Shown here: one piece after another, positions 24,236-32,464 of the stretch
Layout of the letters: each line of letters starts with the position of its first letter
How positions within the stretch are numbered: the first letter of the stretch is position 1
Assembly: GCA_049366715.1 (NCBI GenBank)
Contig: JBMNCQ010000042.1
Span: 1-51,589, forward strand
Source: JBMNCQ01 sp049366715
GTDB lineage: Bacteria; Bacillota; Peptococcia; Peptococcales; BICA1-8
Direction of reading: 5' to 3'
DNA length: 51,589 bases
The notes under the pieces: model-generated
Seen by the model: the letters and a program-made list of their open reading frames with translations, nothing else
What the model was told of the DNA's origin: nothing
The model's database searches: none
Made by a program: the position numbers and the translations under genes

Positions 24236-26161
24236 TTAATAAACAGGTAAATTTTTCCCATTAACATTCACAGGAGCAGACATTCGTACAAATGGGTCTA
24301 CAGTATCTCCCGGTTTAGGTAAATGTATGATTACTATCCGGTACCTGCCTGTAAAAATCAGGCAATCATCATCCCTGTACCGGAAATCCAGATCTTGCAG
24401 CAGTTCAGGATTTCTTACCGTGACGTTTCGGCCTTCGTCAAGAATCAAGAGCCCGTCGGGCAGGACCAGATGGATTTGTTCATCGTACACAAAATAACGC
24501 AAAACCTTTTTATCCAGAGTTAAGTCCTGCCGGCCGACGATACCTTCCTTGTTAATCGTCAGCACCCGGATGGTGTACGAATCGGCAGAGTTTTCTTTTT
24601 GGTAGATAAAAATCCCTTGCCCCCCGCTCTCGCAATATTCATGGGTCACGTGGGTGAAGCCGTTAAAATCCTCGCTACTGAGCTCATAGGTTAGCTCGCA
24701 ATATTCATGGGTCACGTGGGTGAAGCCCTGAAGCAAAGCAGATTCCGGGGCAGTGATTGTGCCTTTTTGAAAAGGAACGCATGTAATCTCCTCACCAAAG
24801 AACCAAACCCTTTTCTGCCCGTCCACATACAGGTTCTCGGTCTGTCTGAGCGAAATCCCGCCGCCCAGATAAGGATTCATATTCAGGGCCGACGTCAGAT
24901 CATCGGAATAGTACGCAATACCCGCAGGGCCCAAAAACCATTTTCCTCCTTCGTCATCAATAAAAAGGTTTTCCACCGGATACATCAGGACCGGTAATCC
25001 TTTAGTAAAAACCATTTTCTTCCCCTGATGCCGGTGAATAATACGGAGGTCCTGCACATACCATTCGGACCCGTCCCGGTCCAAACGGGTCGGAGTTACG
25101 CCGTATTTAAAATCAAGCCCCTCAAGCCTTTGATTTTCCCGGTCAAAGGCAGTTACCGCTTCTGCCAGACGATAACTTTTTCCGGAGGTCAGATTTTTGA
25201 TTTCCTGGCCGTCTGTGCTGAGAGCATAAATGAAACCTTGTTGGTCAAGATAAATACTTTTGCAGTCCTTAATATTCTCCGGGCGGCGTGTTATGCTATA
25301 ATCAAGACCAACGGAATAAATCCCGCCTCCTGATTCCCGGTATTTGTCCTGATCCGGTAAAATATAGGAACTGACAGTACGGGTTATCGCCCGGACAAGC
25401 AGGCTGTCTTTTTCCCGGCCCAAAACCTCAATATCGTTTTTTTGCAGAGCTGCGTTAAGAGAAAAGACCTTTAAATCACTGCCGACCAGGAAAAGAGAAT
25501 TTTCCCGGCGGCTTTTCCCTGCTTTCAACCAGCCTGCCAGTCCCCAAGAACCGTCAGTGTTTTCCCAGACCGATGTCAGCCGGAAGTCTGAAGCAAGGCC
25601 AATCCGCCGCACTGTGGAACCCGAGAGCCAAAAAGTATCGCTGTGGCTGGGGGTATAAGGAGCCGGAACAGAGCCATCCACAATAGTAATAACCTGGAGA
25701 ATTATACCGCCTTTGTCCAGGTTATATTCGTATGCGTAAAAGGAGATATCCGAACGGGAATAAGCAGAATTTTCCTTGTAAAAGCCGTCGTTTTCCTCAA
25801 TGTATTTGGTCATATCCATTACCGGAACATCCCGGTAATAAAGGGTATGGTCTTTAATCCGCAGGAGCTTTTGATCAACCTCGGCTAATTGTTTGTCTTT
25901 TACGTTTTCGGGATCGCATTCTTCCCCTGATTTAAGCAGCTCCGGAACACTGTTTAGCTCTTTCTTTATTTTAGCCGGGGAACCGTTTAATCTTATGTAT
26001 AAACACGCTTCATCTTCCCCGGTGATTTCCTCCGCCTGCTGCCGCTCCAAAACCTCCCACTTCAGGTACTGATCATCAATAATAACCGCGGCCTGTAAAA
26101 CCCCGGGGCAAAGCAGCAGGATAACGATTGTCGCCAATATAATTTTAAAGATTGTCTTCAT
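24236..26161 (-). CDS. Secreted propeller-like protein, 641 aa
   Basis: A classic signal peptide (about residues 1-24, hydrophobic core then GVLQAA) precedes some 600 residues of beta-rich sequence. Repeats such as FIDDEGGKWFLGPAGIAYY and YVDGQKRVWFFGEE resemble two-component-regulator propeller blades. No catalytic motif is seen. Residues near 480-515 contain an exact internal duplication (see repeat at 24629-24727). GAGG lies eight bases before the ATG. It is upstream of the BNR remnant and the lipoprotein on the same strand. Function unknown; probably a cell-surface or spore-envelope protein. Confidence 0.7.
   Translation of the reverse strand: MKTIFKIILATIVILLLCPGVLQAAVIIDDQYLKWEVLERQQAEEITGEDEACLYIRLNGSPAKIKKELNSVPELLKSGEECDPENVKDKQLAEVDQKLLRIKDHTLYYRDVPVMDMTKYIEENDGFYKENSAYSRSDISFYAYEYNLDKGGIILQVITIVDGSVPAPYTPSHSDTFWLSGSTVRRIGLASDFRLTSVWENTDGSWGLAGWLKAGKSRRENSLFLVGSDLKVFSLNAALQKNDIEVLGREKDSLLVRAITRTVSSYILPDQDKYRESGGGIYSVGLDYSITRRPENIKDCKSIYLDQQGFIYALSTDGQEIKNLTSGKSYRLAEAVTAFDRENQRLEGLDFKYGVTPTRLDRDGSEWYVQDLRIIHRHQGKKMVFTKGLPVLMYPVENLFIDDEGGKWFLGPAGIAYYSDDLTSALNMNPYLGGGISLRQTENLYVDGQKRVWFFGEEITCVPFQKGTITAPESALLQGFTHVTHEYCELTYELSSEDFNGFTHVTHEYCESGGQGIFIYQKENSADSYTIRVLTINKEGIVGRQDLTLDKKVLRYFVYDEQIHLVLPDGLLILDEGRNVTVRNPELLQDLDFRYRDDDCLIFTGRYRIVIIHLPKPGDTVDPFVRMSAPVNVNGKNLPVY
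24629..24727. repeat. Exact 33-bp direct repeat inside the propeller gene
   Basis: The same 33 bases occur at 24629-24661 and 24695-24727, offset by 66 bases (22 codons). Both copies are in frame and encode GFTHVTHEYCE. The sequence between and around them is not repeated. The perfect identity suggests a recent event. Confidence 0.9.
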
Positions 26162-26367
26162 GAGAAAAACCTCGCTTTTTATTAGCCTATCCTGTCCCCG
26201 CCGGATAGGACATTATATGTATGAAGGTTGTAAACCACCGGCTTGGAACTCTGCTTATTTGCACTCAGCTTCTCCAACTTTATCTACTGTCAGCCCTTAT
26301 GAACTTTTCAGAAATATCCTAAGTATGCAGCAGCAGGTATTCCCAGCATTCTTCTTTATTTCTTCTC

Positions 26368-27177
26368 CTAGATTGCTCTTTCACTTAAAAAAGGCTGGTA
26401 CATCATAATCGCATGATTTTCCGTAATGTATTCATCAGCAATAAGTTTATGGTTAAGATTGGCGATTCTACGATGCAGGACATTGTGACGTACATATCCG
26501 CCCCAGTCCTCCTGCGTAATCCAGTGGCTCTTTTCATAAACTTCATATATTTGCGGAGGTTGATTTACTGTGCGCCATTCACCCACCAAATGTTCTCCGG
26601 TTAGATATACATAGAGTTGATAGGGTTTATCCGTTGCATTGTATATCTGTAAATCCAAATAATTATAGAAACAGGTTGCACCGCTACCAAAAGGCTGGGT
26701 ACGGTTCACATCGGGAAAAACATCAAAACTATGCCGCCACCGTTCTGTCACCGTTAAGGGGGTATGAAGGGTCATCCAGTAAAGCAAATTAGACAGCTGG
26801 CAAAGTCCTCCGCCTACACCGGGCCGGAACCCCCCGTAGAAAAGCACCATTCCCTCTTTATACCCCTTTCTGCCTGTGGGTTTACCGATTAAGCGCCAGT
26901 AAGAGAAAGTTTCACCAGGATTTATTACTATTCCGTTTATGCTTCCTGCCGCTATACTCAGGTTATTTATCTTATTATACTGCAGCCACATATCTACATC
27001 TTTCAGTTGTCTGATCAACGGGGTTTGATGCTGAAAAGCTACCCATGGCAAAAGATTAATTTGTTTACTCCGGGCAAAGCTGTTACCACTAAAACACCAT
27101 TCTTTATAGCGTTTCAGGGTGTAATATTTCCTGCCCAGAAATAATCTCAGGACAGATCTTTTCCGTGGTTTTAGCAT
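26368..27177 (-). CDS. VanW family protein
   Basis: A 269-aa protein of the VanW family, first seen in glycopeptide-resistance clusters but widespread in Firmicutes. Visible core: INPGETFSYWRLIGKPTGRKGYKEG near 90, then GGVGGGLCQLSNLLYW near 120 with the conserved Cys, and the following FGSGATCFYNYLDLQIYN. No signal peptide is evident and the N-terminus is basic. GGGAGGTG lies five bases before the ATG. Its biochemical role is not established. No other vancomycin-resistance gene lies nearby. Confidence 0.85.
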   Translation of the reverse strand: MLKPRKRSVLRLFLGRKYYTLKRYKEWCFSGNSFARSKQINLLPWVAFQHQTPLIRQLKDVDMWLQYNKINNLSIAAGSINGIVINPGETFSYWRLIGKPTGRKGYKEGMVLFYGGFRPGVGGGLCQLSNLLYWMTLHTPLTVTERWRHSFDVFPDVNRTQPFGSGATCFYNYLDLQIYNATDKPYQLYVYLTGEHLVGEWRTVNQPPQIYEVYEKSHWITQEDWGGYVRHNVLHRRIANLNHKLIADEYITENHAIMMYQPFLSERAI

Positions 27178-27569
27178 TTTTTCACCTCCCGGTTAACACC
27201 ATTTTGCCGTAATAACGAATTCTCTCGTATACCGGCCTGTGCAACTTCTGCCTTGCATACTTCGATAAGCTGCCCCATCTCACAAGAACTTCACTATACC
27301 ATACTAAGCTGTTTAAACTGCCGCCTTCGTTTCAAAAGCAACTAATACTCCCACATTTCTCAACCAGGAGAGTCCGCTACTTGTTATTTTGTGTGCACGG
27401 TATTCTTCTATCCGTGGCTATCCGAAAAGGGTTCCCAATTATTGGACGTTAACAATTATTAATTTGTTCCGGCTCTCTAGTTTTCACTTCAATCTGCAGC
27501 AGGAGCCGGAGCAATATTTTTTTATGGTCCGCGGAAATATATCAGAGTTTAAATAAATTTTACACAATA
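27178..27569. other. Gene-free stretch
   Basis: No supported gene lies in this 392-base gap. The only feature is an 8-bp inverted repeat, TCCGGCTC at 27468-27475 with GAGCCGGA at 27503-27510. A T-run follows on the plus strand, where no gene precedes it. Confidence 0.4.
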
Positions 27570-28247
27570 TCAGGAAGACAGATGGGTTGAGGACATTTTA
27601 GCGCCGGGCCGCAGACGGGTTTTAAAGTTAGCTTCGCATTTGCAAAACAGATAGTATACCGCTATGGCTAAGGCTATTCCTCCCAAAATATCTAAAACCG
27701 AATGCTGTTTGACAAATACCGTCGAGATACTGGCCATAACCATTATCACAAAGGAACCGGCTAAGATACCATACTTTTTATGTTCTTGTAAGTAGTTTTT
27801 CGAGGTGATAAATACTATGATGGAGTCATAGACGTGCAGACTGGGAAAGACATTGGTAGGCGTATCTATACTGTAAAGGTGCCTGATCATGTTTGACAAA
27901 ATGTCCTTTCCTATTATAACAGGCCGGAGATCTTGTCCGTTAGGAAATAACAAATAGAAAAAGTAACTTATCATATGCCCCGCATAAAGTAATACACAAA
28001 GGGCAACAAAATCTTTTTTGCTTTTCAGACCAAGAAATAAAAAGCCGGCAGCAAGATAAATATACCAAAGCTCATAGGGAATGATAAACCATTTTATCAA
28101 AGGAATACCGTCATCGAATACACAATGCATTTTATATTTAGCTACAACCGTCTTTTCACAGTAGAAAAAAAACAGTAATAGCACCGGCCATACTGCAAGC
28201 AAAAGAAAGTGTTTGTATTCTTTAATCTTTTCAAAATAATTTAACAT
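27570..28247 (-). CDS. PAP2-superfamily membrane phosphatase
   Basis: A 225-aa protein with about six membrane helices. PAP2/inositol-phosphotransferase-like motifs are present: FPSLHVYDSII near 133 (motif 2, His) and VFVKQHSVLDILGG near 178 (motif 3, with His and Asp). It should remove phosphate from a lipid phosphate such as phosphatidate or undecaprenyl pyrophosphate at the membrane; the exact substrate cannot be told. GGAG lies eight bases before the ATG. It stands between vanW and the ger operon. Confidence 0.8.
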   Translation of the reverse strand: MLNYFEKIKEYKHFLLLAVWPVLLLFFFYCEKTVVAKYKMHCVFDDGIPLIKWFIIPYELWYIYLAAGFLFLGLKSKKDFVALCVLLYAGHMISYFFYLLFPNGQDLRPVIIGKDILSNMIRHLYSIDTPTNVFPSLHVYDSIIVFITSKNYLQEHKKYGILAGSFVIMVMASISTVFVKQHSVLDILGGIALAIAVYYLFCKCEANFKTRLRPGAKMSSTHLSS

Positions 28248-28392
28248 TTTCTTTTCTCCAACTTAGCAAATAAAAAATTTCCCTATTTAAGAAATTCCTT
28301 ATAGAAAAACTTTTACTCAAATTATATGCTTTTTATGATAAAACATCAATTGACATGTACTGTGTGTTACGGAGGGGCTACTCCTGAAATAT

Positions 28393-29511
28393 TTAAGGCG
28401 AAAGGCCAAATCTGGTCACAGAAGCGTTAACCAGTACCTTGACCGGAATGTCCGGATAAACCTTCTCCCAATCCAGCTTATTAAATTCCCGGGGGGCATG
28501 TCGTCTTAAAACTTGCCCCAAGCCCAGATAATCCACCCCTAATTCTTGTTGGGATTTATGCACTGCCCTTTGTATCTGACCTGTTATTTCCTGGGAAAAA
28601 ATTTTTTCCATTTCATTAATTTCCCGGGGCTTCTTGAGATCGTAATCGGTTTCCTGTTCATCGATCATCATCCCGTCTGTTTTCAACCGGATCACAAATT
28701 CCAGACGGCCTTCACTGTTCCAGGTAGGTTTCACACTTACCTTGCTATGGTCGATCCGGTAAGCATAGGCACCATCGCCGCTGGTGACCAGTACGGTAGT
28801 GTTGGCGTTTCCTACAATCCAGTTAACGGCCCGGGTTTCCTCCCCGTCTAACCAGCCTATCAACTTCCATTTATCAAAAACAGCGCTGCCGTTATGGATT
28901 AGTTTTTCACCCGACCGGGAAACAGTTACCATACCACCCAGCCCTTTCCCTCCGGTAGACCTGAGGTTGCCGATCAGATCAATTAAGGGATTAGTTCTAA
29001 TCATAGCATGCCGTTCTTCCATCATAGTCATAGTTATAAGTTCACCGGCCATATATTTTTCCACCGCAGGTTTTGCTTTTAATACTTCCAAAGCTTCCCT
29101 GCCTTTAACAAATATCAGACGCAGGCGCAGGGCTTTCTCCGGGTGTTTCTGGATAAACTCAATGGTGTGCCGGAAATTCTCCCTGGCCAATCTTTCTCCG
29201 ATCAACATTACCCGCAGATGACCCAGAGATAGCAGCCGGGGAACTCTGCCCTGGATTTCCTCCAGAGCTAAAGCAATACTATCGGCTTCTACTGTTTCCA
29301 CTATGGTAGCATCATCTTCTGCATCCTGTGTCAGCAGCTTTACGGGTTTAACTATTTCCAGGGAGACTTTAAACTTTTTAGGACCAGCGCCTTGATCCAC
29401 ACCAATGGCCGTTACAAAGGCCCGGTTGCTGATATCCATAGTATCCCAGCAGCCCGTGGTTGAAAAGACCGCAAGCAAGAACGTAAGAAAGAAAAAAAGC
29501 ATGCGTTTCAT
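28393..29511 (-). CDS. Spore germination lipoprotein GerC (Ger(x)C family)
   Basis: Third subunit of a nutrient germinant receptor in the spore inner membrane. The 372-aa product has a signal peptide ending in the lipobox STTGC, then the family hallmark CWDTMDISNRAFVTAIGVDQ-like start. LLSLGHLRVMLIGE near 95 and the C-terminal domain ending in NKLDWEKVYPDIPVKVLVNASV are also typical. Its ATG overlaps the gerB stop by four bases. The family normally works as a GerA-GerB-GerC complex. Confidence 0.92.
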   Translation of the reverse strand: MKRMLFFFLTFLLAVFSTTGCWDTMDISNRAFVTAIGVDQGAGPKKFKVSLEIVKPVKLLTQDAEDDATIVETVEADSIALALEEIQGRVPRLLSLGHLRVMLIGERLARENFRHTIEFIQKHPEKALRLRLIFVKGREALEVLKAKPAVEKYMAGELITMTMMEERHAMIRTNPLIDLIGNLRSTGGKGLGGMVTVSRSGEKLIHNGSAVFDKWKLIGWLDGEETRAVNWIVGNANTTVLVTSGDGAYAYRIDHSKVSVKPTWNSEGRLEFVIRLKTDGMMIDEQETDYDLKKPREINEMEKIFSQEITGQIQRAVHKSQQELGVDYLGLGQVLRRHAPREFNKLDWEKVYPDIPVKVLVNASVTRFGLSP

Positions 29512-30623
29512 ACACCTGTCCCCCTTTTTTTCCTTATAATTGCCACGATAAAAGTAAAAGCAGGGATCAAATAAACAAATCCTAGCGTAGCCAGAGTTAT
29601 TCCCCGGCGAATCTGTGTAGTCCAGGCACTGTTTGGAATCAGATACGTGATTATAAATAGGATGGCTGCCCAGGAATAGATAACAGTTTTTTTGGCGTTA
29701 ATGCCTAAAACCTGCATCACCTCGTAGGCCAATAGATAGAGGAAAAGAGACCAGGTTGTAAAAATTCCCAAAAGCCAGGGCATGGTAAGCCACAATTCAT
29801 ACCTTTCCACGGGAAAGCCCGGCATTTCAATTACTGTGATGGTATCTATCCCGGGATAGGCCGATTCCTTGATATTCTCCACACCCAGAACACCAATAGC
29901 CCCGATTGTCTGGACTATATTAAGAAGAAAGACAATGCTAACAGCTACCAGAGCAGGTTTTAAGACACTTCGCGGTTCTTTCATAAAAGGGGAGAAAAAA
30001 AGAATTATCCCCATTAGTCCCTGGATACTTCCAAGATAATAAGCAGTGCCTTTAAGGACCGGTATCATACCCTTTTCCAGAATAGGTAAAAAATGCACCC
30101 ACTCTATTTTAAAAATAGTCAGCAGGAATACGCTCAGCAGGGGGATTAACAAAAATGGCAGCATCAGCTGAAAAAAGCGGGCTAAAACCGCAAAGCCATA
30201 AGAAACAAGCAGAGCCGCGGCTAAAATAATGAGCAGCTTGGGTATGAATACCGGTGTTTCATAGAGGAAAAAAGTCTTATTAATCCAGCTAAACTCCTGC
30301 AGCAGCATTACCAGGAACACGATCCAGAATAAAAAGTACCCCAGGGTTATGGGCCAGGAAAGGACTTTACCCCAGACCCTTTTGTGATACTGAAAGAAAT
30401 TTTCCCGGGGAAAACGGGCTGCCAGAGTTATTAGCATCCAGGTTGTCAAGAGAGTAATTCCCCCCCCCAGCAGAACAGAAATCCAAGCATCCTGCCCCGT
30501 AACCTGGACAATTGTCCTGGGGACAATAAAGACCTCAAACTCAATTATGCCGACGATTAAGACCGTAGCGATAAGCCTGGGATCTAATTCTTCTTTAACC
30601 ATATTTTTCGCCGGCTTCTCCAT
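29508..30623 (-). CDS. Spore germination permease GerB (APC superfamily)
   Basis: A 371-aa protein with ten membrane helices, homologous to amino-acid permeases and taken to be the germinant-binding subunit. The start region LDPRLIATVLIVGIIEFEVF and GQDAWISVLLGG are typical. I start at ATG 30621-30623, seven bases after GGAGG, not at 30641. It lies 21 bases after gerA and overlaps gerC by four bases. Confidence 0.9.
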   Translation of the reverse strand: MEKPAKNMVKEELDPRLIATVLIVGIIEFEVFIVPRTIVQVTGQDAWISVLLGGGITLLTTWMLITLAARFPRENFFQYHKRVWGKVLSWPITLGYFLFWIVFLVMLLQEFSWINKTFFLYETPVFIPKLLIILAAALLVSYGFAVLARFFQLMLPFLLIPLLSVFLLTIFKIEWVHFLPILEKGMIPVLKGTAYYLGSIQGLMGIILFFSPFMKEPRSVLKPALVAVSIVFLLNIVQTIGAIGVLGVENIKESAYPGIDTITVIEMPGFPVERYELWLTMPWLLGIFTTWSLFLYLLAYEVMQVLGINAKKTVIYSWAAILFIITYLIPNSAWTTQIRRGITLATLGFVYLIPAFTFIVAIIRKKRGTGV

Positions 30624-30644
30624 TATATTTCCTCCTTTCACTGC

Positions 30645-31874
30645 CTACTTTTCGGGAACAGGCTTGTATGTCTCATCCCGCTGCATCTTGATTGTATTCT
30701 CCCGTAATATGGTATGTCCCCAGCCACTCCCTTCCAGAGGGGACAAGGGGCTCATATAAGGTAGACCGAAAGACTTTAAAGCCGCTAAATGGATAAAAAT
30801 ATAGATAAAAGCCATCGCAAAACCAAATAGCCCCAGAACGGTGGCCATAACCATGGTAAAGAACTGGATAAGGCGTACCGACCGGCGCAAATCACTGTTA
30901 GGAATGCCATAAGAAGAAATCAGCGTCAGGGTAGCAATCATGGTAATGGGGATACTGATAATTCTGGCAGCAATACCGGCCCCGATCAATGTTATTCCTG
31001 CAAACAGGGCAATAGTGGAACTTAACTGGGTTGGCAGCCGCACCATCATCATCCTCACCGCCTCCGCTACTCCCATGAGCAGAAAAGCTTCGAAATAAAC
31101 AGGAAAAGGTGTGGCCTCTCTACTCCCTGCGATCAGAAAGGCAAGTTTAGTCGGGATCATTTCCGGGTTGAACGAGGTCAAAGCAATATAAAATCCCGGC
31201 AGGGAAGCTGCCAGGATAAACATGATGTACCTGGCGATCCGGAAAAAACTACTGGCAATAAACCAGCGGCTGTAGGCATCATCCGGGGTATCCATCTGGT
31301 CGAAAAAGGTAGCCGGCACCAGCAATACATCCGGACTGTTTTCAACGAGAACAGCGATTCTGCCCTGAAATAATGCTGATTCGGCTATATCCGGGCGCTG
31401 GGTAATTTCTACCTGGGGAAAAGGACTGAGGCCGGAGTCCTCAATATTCCGTTCAATGTAGCTGCTGTCAAGAATCGTTTCAGCTTGGATTCCGCCGATT
31501 CTTGCTTTTACTTCTTTTAATACTTCCTGCTCTGCCACGTCATGCAAATAAGCAATCACAACCTTTTTAGGAGCACCGCTACCCACCAAAAACTGTTCCA
31601 TTTTAAAGCTGGAGCCCCTAAGTCTTAAGCTCAGCCGGTTCAAATTATAAGTAAGATTACCGGAAAAACGCTCTTTGGGTCCCCTGACTATTTGCTGAAT
31701 CTCGGCAGGTGTTGTTTCTACTACAGATACCGGCAAATTCACTTCTTCCAGAGACAGTTCCCGGAATTCTTGCTGCAGCCCGTCTTTATTTTGCTTCCTG
31801 CAGGAATGTATTTTCTTCGGTCTAATCATTACCACGACACCTGCCATTCTTACCTTGGGTACAATCTTTATCAT
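30645..31874 (-). CDS. Spore germination protein GerA, N-terminally short
   Basis: Subunit A of the germinant receptor. The 409-aa product (family usually about 480-550) begins almost at the second N-terminal subdomain: EIQQIVRGPKERFSGNL near 60, then ERNIEDSGLSPFPQVEITQRPD, ILVENSPDVLLVP and the membrane part with NPEMIPTKLAF and LPYMSPL. The first roughly 100 residues of normal GerA are absent, and only 85 bases separate it from the terminator upstream, so no missing exon-like piece exists. Start uncertain: 31874 lacks a ribosome site; Met10 (31847, after AAGG) or Met16 (31829) are alternatives. Confidence 0.85.
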   Translation of the reverse strand: MIKIVPKVRMAGVVVMIRPKKIHSCRKQNKDGLQQEFRELSLEEVNLPVSVVETTPAEIQQIVRGPKERFSGNLTYNLNRLSLRLRGSSFKMEQFLVGSGAPKKVVIAYLHDVAEQEVLKEVKARIGGIQAETILDSSYIERNIEDSGLSPFPQVEITQRPDIAESALFQGRIAVLVENSPDVLLVPATFFDQMDTPDDAYSRWFIASSFFRIARYIMFILAASLPGFYIALTSFNPEMIPTKLAFLIAGSREATPFPVYFEAFLLMGVAEAVRMMMVRLPTQLSSTIALFAGITLIGAGIAARIISIPITMIATLTLISSYGIPNSDLRRSVRLIQFFTMVMATVLGLFGFAMAFIYIFIHLAALKSFGLPYMSPLSPLEGSGWGHTILRENTIKMQRDETYKPVPEK

Positions 31875-31949
31875 GTGTTAATCCAAACTTTAATATGTAA
31901 TTTTATTTTCTTGTAATTGGCAGGCTTCAGAAAAAAAGCGCCAATTTCA

Positions 31950-31979
31950 AAAAAATAAGCATGGACTGGTCGTCCATGC
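31950..31979 (-). terminator. Rho-independent terminator after the coiled-coil gene
   Basis: A perfect 8-bp stem, GCATGGAC with GTCCATGC (31959-31966 and 31972-31979), has a 5-base loop. On the minus strand it is followed by TTATTTTTTTG. It separates the coiled-coil gene from the ger operon. Confidence 0.88.
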
Positions 31980-32012
31980 CGGTAAATTGTCCCGGGGTCT
32001 CCTAAACCCCCA

Positions 32013-32348
32013 TTATTTAATGCGCTTAATGATAAATTCTTCGTGCTGACCAAGCTTCTCCTCAATGCGGTTTAATTGGGCAGAATGTATTTGCTGTCCT
32101 TCAAACAATGCAGCTATTTTCGGTTCAATCTCATTTTCGAGCTTTAAATTAATTTTCTTGATTTCACCTTTAATTCCGTTGATTTCACCTTTAATTCCGT
32201 TGATTTCACCTTTAATTCCGTTGATTTCGCCTTTAACTCCGTTGATTTCACCTTTAACTCCGTTGATTTCACCTTTAATTTCGGTAATTTCCTGGGTCAG
32301 TCTCGCCATATGCTCCAGCACTAAATTTTGAAATTTCTCATTTTCCAT
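32013..32348 (-). CDS. Heptad-repeat coiled-coil protein, 111 aa
   Basis: A soluble, acidic protein that opens MENEKFQNLVLEHMARL. It then has about six near-identical heptads (EINGVKG, EINGIKG) and a charged C-terminal helix (LEEKLGQHEEFIIKRIK-like). It must form a long coiled coil and probably oligomerises. I start at ATG 32346-32348 (MENEK); the in-frame ATG at 32357 is possible. Proteins of this layout with variable heptad numbers occur in Clostridia; function unknown. It has its own terminator. Confidence 0.7.
   Translation of the reverse strand: MENEKFQNLVLEHMARLTQEITEIKGEINGVKGEINGVKGEINGIKGEINGIKGEINGIKGEIKKINLKLENEIEPKIAALFEGQQIHSAQLNRIEEKLGQHEEFIIKRIK
32160..32285. repeat. Six tandem 21-bp repeats coding for heptads
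   Basis: About six copies of a 21-base unit (plus-strand GATTTCACCTTTAATTCCGT plus one T) lie head to tail, differing at only a few positions. Each encodes one seven-residue turn of the coiled coil. Such arrays gain and lose copies readily. Confidence 0.9.
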
Positions 32349-32464
32349 ACAACCCATCCCAACATAAATACGAAAATATTAATTTATTATTTCGCCGGGA
32401 CAAGCCCGCTTCCCTTTAAAAAATAATATTATCTACTGAGTAAATATTTGTTAGAACATTTTCT

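Noticed and set aside
26185..26211. CCTATCC/GGATAGG inverted repeat as terminator after vanW
   Set aside because: No T-run follows on either strand, and it lies some 160 bases after the stop.
26368..27177. Vancomycin-resistance locus because of VanW
   Set aside because: No vanHAX, vanY or vanRS genes nearby; VanW alone is common in Firmicutes.
32160..32285. CRISPR-like array
   Set aside because: Repeats are contiguous 21-bp units without spacers and lie inside a coding frame.
32065..32331. Plus-strand frame with tandem LIPLISP repeats
   Set aside because: It is the antisense reading of the 21-bp heptad repeats; the minus-strand coiled coil is the sensible product.
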